Source: Myxococcota bacterium
GTDB taxonomy: Bacteria; Myxococcota_A; Polyangia; HGW-17; JAJRWW01
Direction: 5' to 3'
DNA: 12,722 nucleotides
Assembly (NCBI GenBank): GCA_024276595.1
Contig: JAJRWW010000354.1
Coordinates: forward strand, 1-12,722
Positions 11,266-12,722 of the stretch are shown here, piece by piece. The stretch's first letter is position 1. Every line of letters begins with the position of its first letter. Made by a program: the position numbers and the translations under genes. The notes beneath the pieces are model-generated. The model saw only the letters and a list, made by a program, of their open reading frames with translations, was not told where the DNA came from and ran no database searches.

Positions 11266-12722
11266 TCACGGGGCCGCGGGGAGCAACCGGTAGCGCACCG
11301 CCTTGCCAGAGGTGTCGGGGGCCTGCTGGCTCTCGTCCTCCCACATGGCCAAGAACCAGCCCCCGGCCCCACAGACGGTGGGAGAAAGCTGGCCGCCCCA
11401 GAAGCTGGTGTTGACCTGGAAGTCATCCCCGGTTGGAGAGAGGTCGGTGGCCACCGGCGTGGCCGAGAGCCCAAACAGCCGGCCCCTTATGGAGGCGCCC
11501 GCGCCGTCCTGGGTGGACCAGTCCTGCCACAGGACCAGGAAGGACCCGTCCGCCAGGGTCGCCACCGCGGGGAGCTGCTGGCCGGCGGCCAAGGTGGTGT
11601 TGATCTGAAAGTCGCCGTCGTCCAGGGTGACGCCGTTTGCTCGGCCAGCGCCATCCGAGTCCAGGAGCCGTCCCCGCACGCCGTAGTGGAAGGGATCGAC
11701 GGAGAGGCTCTCGTCGGTCCATACCACCACCGCTCCCTGTGAAGGCTGCCAGGCCACGCGGGGGGAAGCCTGGATCCCGGTGGTGGTTGTGTTTATTGCA
11801 AAGTCGCCGCCGGGCCCGAGGAGGTCTCCCTCCGGGCTGACCAGGGCACCCGCAACCCCCAGAGAGTCCCCGTCGAGCTGGCCGCTGGAGTCGGCCCACA
11901 CGACCAGGTAGCGGTCCCCCAGGAAGGCAACGTCCACCTGCGACTGGGTGGAGGAGTGGATCTGGTTGATCTGGAACTGGCCGTCGTCTCCTGTCTGAGC
12001 GTTGACTCGAGGGGCTCCGTACTGGTCGAACAGGCGCCCCTTGATGCCGTAGCCGGAGGTGTCCGGGCCGGCAGGGTTGTTGTCCACCCACACCGCGAAA
12101 AAGCCCCCTCCGGGCTCCACTGCGACGGCCGGGGTGGCCTGGTCGCCGGCGGGGTCGGAGGTGAGCAGGAAGTCGGGCCCCTGTCCCTCGCCGTTCGCGG
12201 CGAGGATGCGTCCCCGCACGTCCGGCCCGGCCCCGGTGGCATCGCTGGCGTCCGACCACACGACCACCGAGGAGCCGTCGGACCTGAGCGCAGCTCGCGG
12301 CTCGGCCTGGTGGTGGGCTGTCTCGGTGTTGACCGTGAGCTCCCAGTCGTTGCCCTGGAAGGTCTCCACCGGGATGCCGTCCGTGCCGAAGAGGCGCGCC
12401 TGCACGCTGGCGCCCGAGGCATCTCCCGCGGTCCAGGTCGAGAACACGGCGACCACCCGGCTGGCGTCGCAGGCCAGGGCGGGCTCCGCCTGGTCGCCGT
12501 CGGTGAAGAAGGTGGCCACGTAGTCCCAGGTGTCGATGAGAGTGCAGGTGGAGTTGCAGCCATCCCCTGACAGGAGGTTTCCGTCGTCGCAGACCTCGCC
12601 AGCCTCCTGGTGGTCGTTTCCGCAGACGGCCACCTGGGCGTCCGGCGTGGGCCCGGAGTCGGGCCACACCCAGCCGTCCGGAGGCGAAGCGTCTCCCCCG
12701 CCGTCTGCGCCCCCGTCCCCTG
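11266..12722 (-). CDS. Secreted protein: Myxococcus Cys-rich repeat plus seven propeller-like repeats (5' partial)
   Basis: The frame stays open to the window edge. Upstream of the in-frame GTG at 12669 it encodes a Gly/Asp/Ala/Pro linker (GDGGADGGGDASPPDG) typical of lipoprotein tethers, so the real start and signal peptide are outside. Counting from the GTG codon, residues 16-42 are a Myxococcus cysteine-rich repeat: CGN ... GEVCDDGN ... GDGCNSTC. From residue 50 to the end there are seven repeats of 57-65 residues. Each has a DFQINT-like first strand, a central PAVA ... VVVWxD strand pair, then a G-x-x-x-RGRLF strand. Starts are near residues 50, 109, 166, 231, 289, 353 and 416. Seven units of this length fit a closed beta-propeller exposed at the cell surface or secreted. 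The ligand is unknown. The CYTH gene follows 11 bases after the stop. Confidence 0.83.
   Translation of the reverse strand, partial: GDGGADGGGDASPPDGWVWPDSGPTPDAQVAVCGNDHQEAGEVCDDGNLLSGDGCNSTCTLIDTWDYVATFFTDGDQAEPALACDASRVVAVFSTWTAGDASGASVQARLFGTDGIPVETFQGNDWELTVNTETAHHQAEPRAALRSDGSSVVVWSDASDATGAGPDVRGRILAANGEGQGPDFLLTSDPAGDQATPAVAVEPGGGFFAVWVDNNPAGPDTSGYGIKGRLFDQYGAPRVNAQTGDDGQFQINQIHSSTQSQVDVAFLGDRYLVVWADSSGQLDGDSLGVAGALVSPEGDLLGPGGDFAINTTTTGIQASPRVAWQPSQGAVVVWTDESLSVDPFHYGVRGRLLDSDGAGRANGVTLDDGDFQINTTLAAGQQLPAVATLADGSFLVLWQDWSTQDGAGASIRGRLFGLSATPVATDLSPTGDDFQVNTSFWGGQLSPTVCGAGGWFLAMWEDESQQAPDTSGKAVRYRLLPAAP
11269..12522 (-). repeat. Seven coding repeats of about 60 residues
   Basis: Units share DFQINT at the start, VVVW(T/S/A)D in the middle and VRGRL(F/L) near the end. 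Units 5, 6 and 7 (DFAINT, DFQINT, DFQVNT) are the most alike. Unit 1 is the most degenerate, lacking the DFQIN strand, and unit 4 lacks the RGR (VAGAL instead). The DNA copies have diverged enough that no long exact repeat remains. Confidence 0.75.
12544..12624 (-). repeat. Myxococcus cysteine-rich repeat unit
   Basis: A single copy encodes CGN-x-x-x-E-x-GEVCDDGN-x-x-x-GDGC-x-x-x-C, with four Cys. This short module is strongly enriched in secreted proteins of Myxococcota and is the clearest taxonomic hint in the window. Confidence 0.8.

Noticed and set aside
11255..11344. Longer start of the CYTH protein at ATG 11344
   Set aside because: It would overlap the upstream gene by 79 bases and adds a Gly/Pro-rich stretch outside the CYTH domain.
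9639..11414. 591-codon plus-strand open frame
   Set aside because: It overlaps the zinc-ribbon membrane gene in another frame and the CYTH gene in antisense. Ser/Arg/Pro-rich, no recognisable domain.
11423..12667. 414-codon minus-strand open frame
   Set aside because: Same strand as the propeller gene in a shifted frame; Arg/Gly/Pro-rich, no repeats or domain, while the other frame has clear repeats.

Overview
The window is GC-rich and dense, and it points to a Myxococcota / former Deltaproteobacteria-type genome. The evidence is a set of secreted-protein architectures typical of that group. These are tandem C-x-DG-x-DNDGDG-type Cys/Asp repeats (MopE-like putative metal-binding motif), thrombospondin type 3-like DxDxDG repeats in a von Willebrand A lipoprotein, and a Myxococcus cysteine-rich repeat ahead of a seven-fold repeat protein. 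The taxon is inferred from protein architecture only; there is no rRNA or other marker gene here.

Layout. 1-1103 (+) is the 3' part of a secreted protein with an OB-like domain and eight Cys/Asp repeats. It converges, with only 6 bp between the stops, on 1110-3290 (-), a 726-residue VWA lipoprotein. A 171 bp divergent spacer (3291-3461) holds a strong ribosome binding site, a minus-strand terminator-like hairpin with a T7 run and an inverted repeat. 3462-4904 (+) is a lipoprotein of unknown function. 4987-6180 and 6193-7176 (+) form a tight pair: a YgeY-type M20 hydrolase and a YgeW-type knotted carbamoyltransferase. 7230-8597 (-) is an MFS transporter that resembles the lysosomal dipeptide transporter MFSD1, and 8787-9497 (-) is a VTT/DedA-type membrane protein. 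9682-10458 (+) is a multi-pass membrane protein with a C-terminal zinc ribbon, read from a promoter placed so that the mRNA is probably leaderless. 10550-11254 (-) is a CYTH-domain phosphohydrolase lying just downstream of 11266-12722 (-), a secreted protein with a Cys-rich repeat and seven propeller-like repeats that runs off the window edge.

How the genes may work together. The clearest functional unit is ygeY-ygeW. In E. coli the homologues sit with ygeX and hyuA and are linked to anaerobic purine/uric acid breakdown; here only the amidohydrolase and carbamoyltransferase are present. The MFSD1-like transporter runs toward them and could supply a dipeptide-like or ureido-amino-acid substrate, but that is inference from proximity. 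The remaining genes look like independent cell-envelope functions. No tRNA, rRNA, mobile element or CRISPR array was seen, no intergenic gap exceeds 300 bases, and most other long open frames are shadows caused by high GC.
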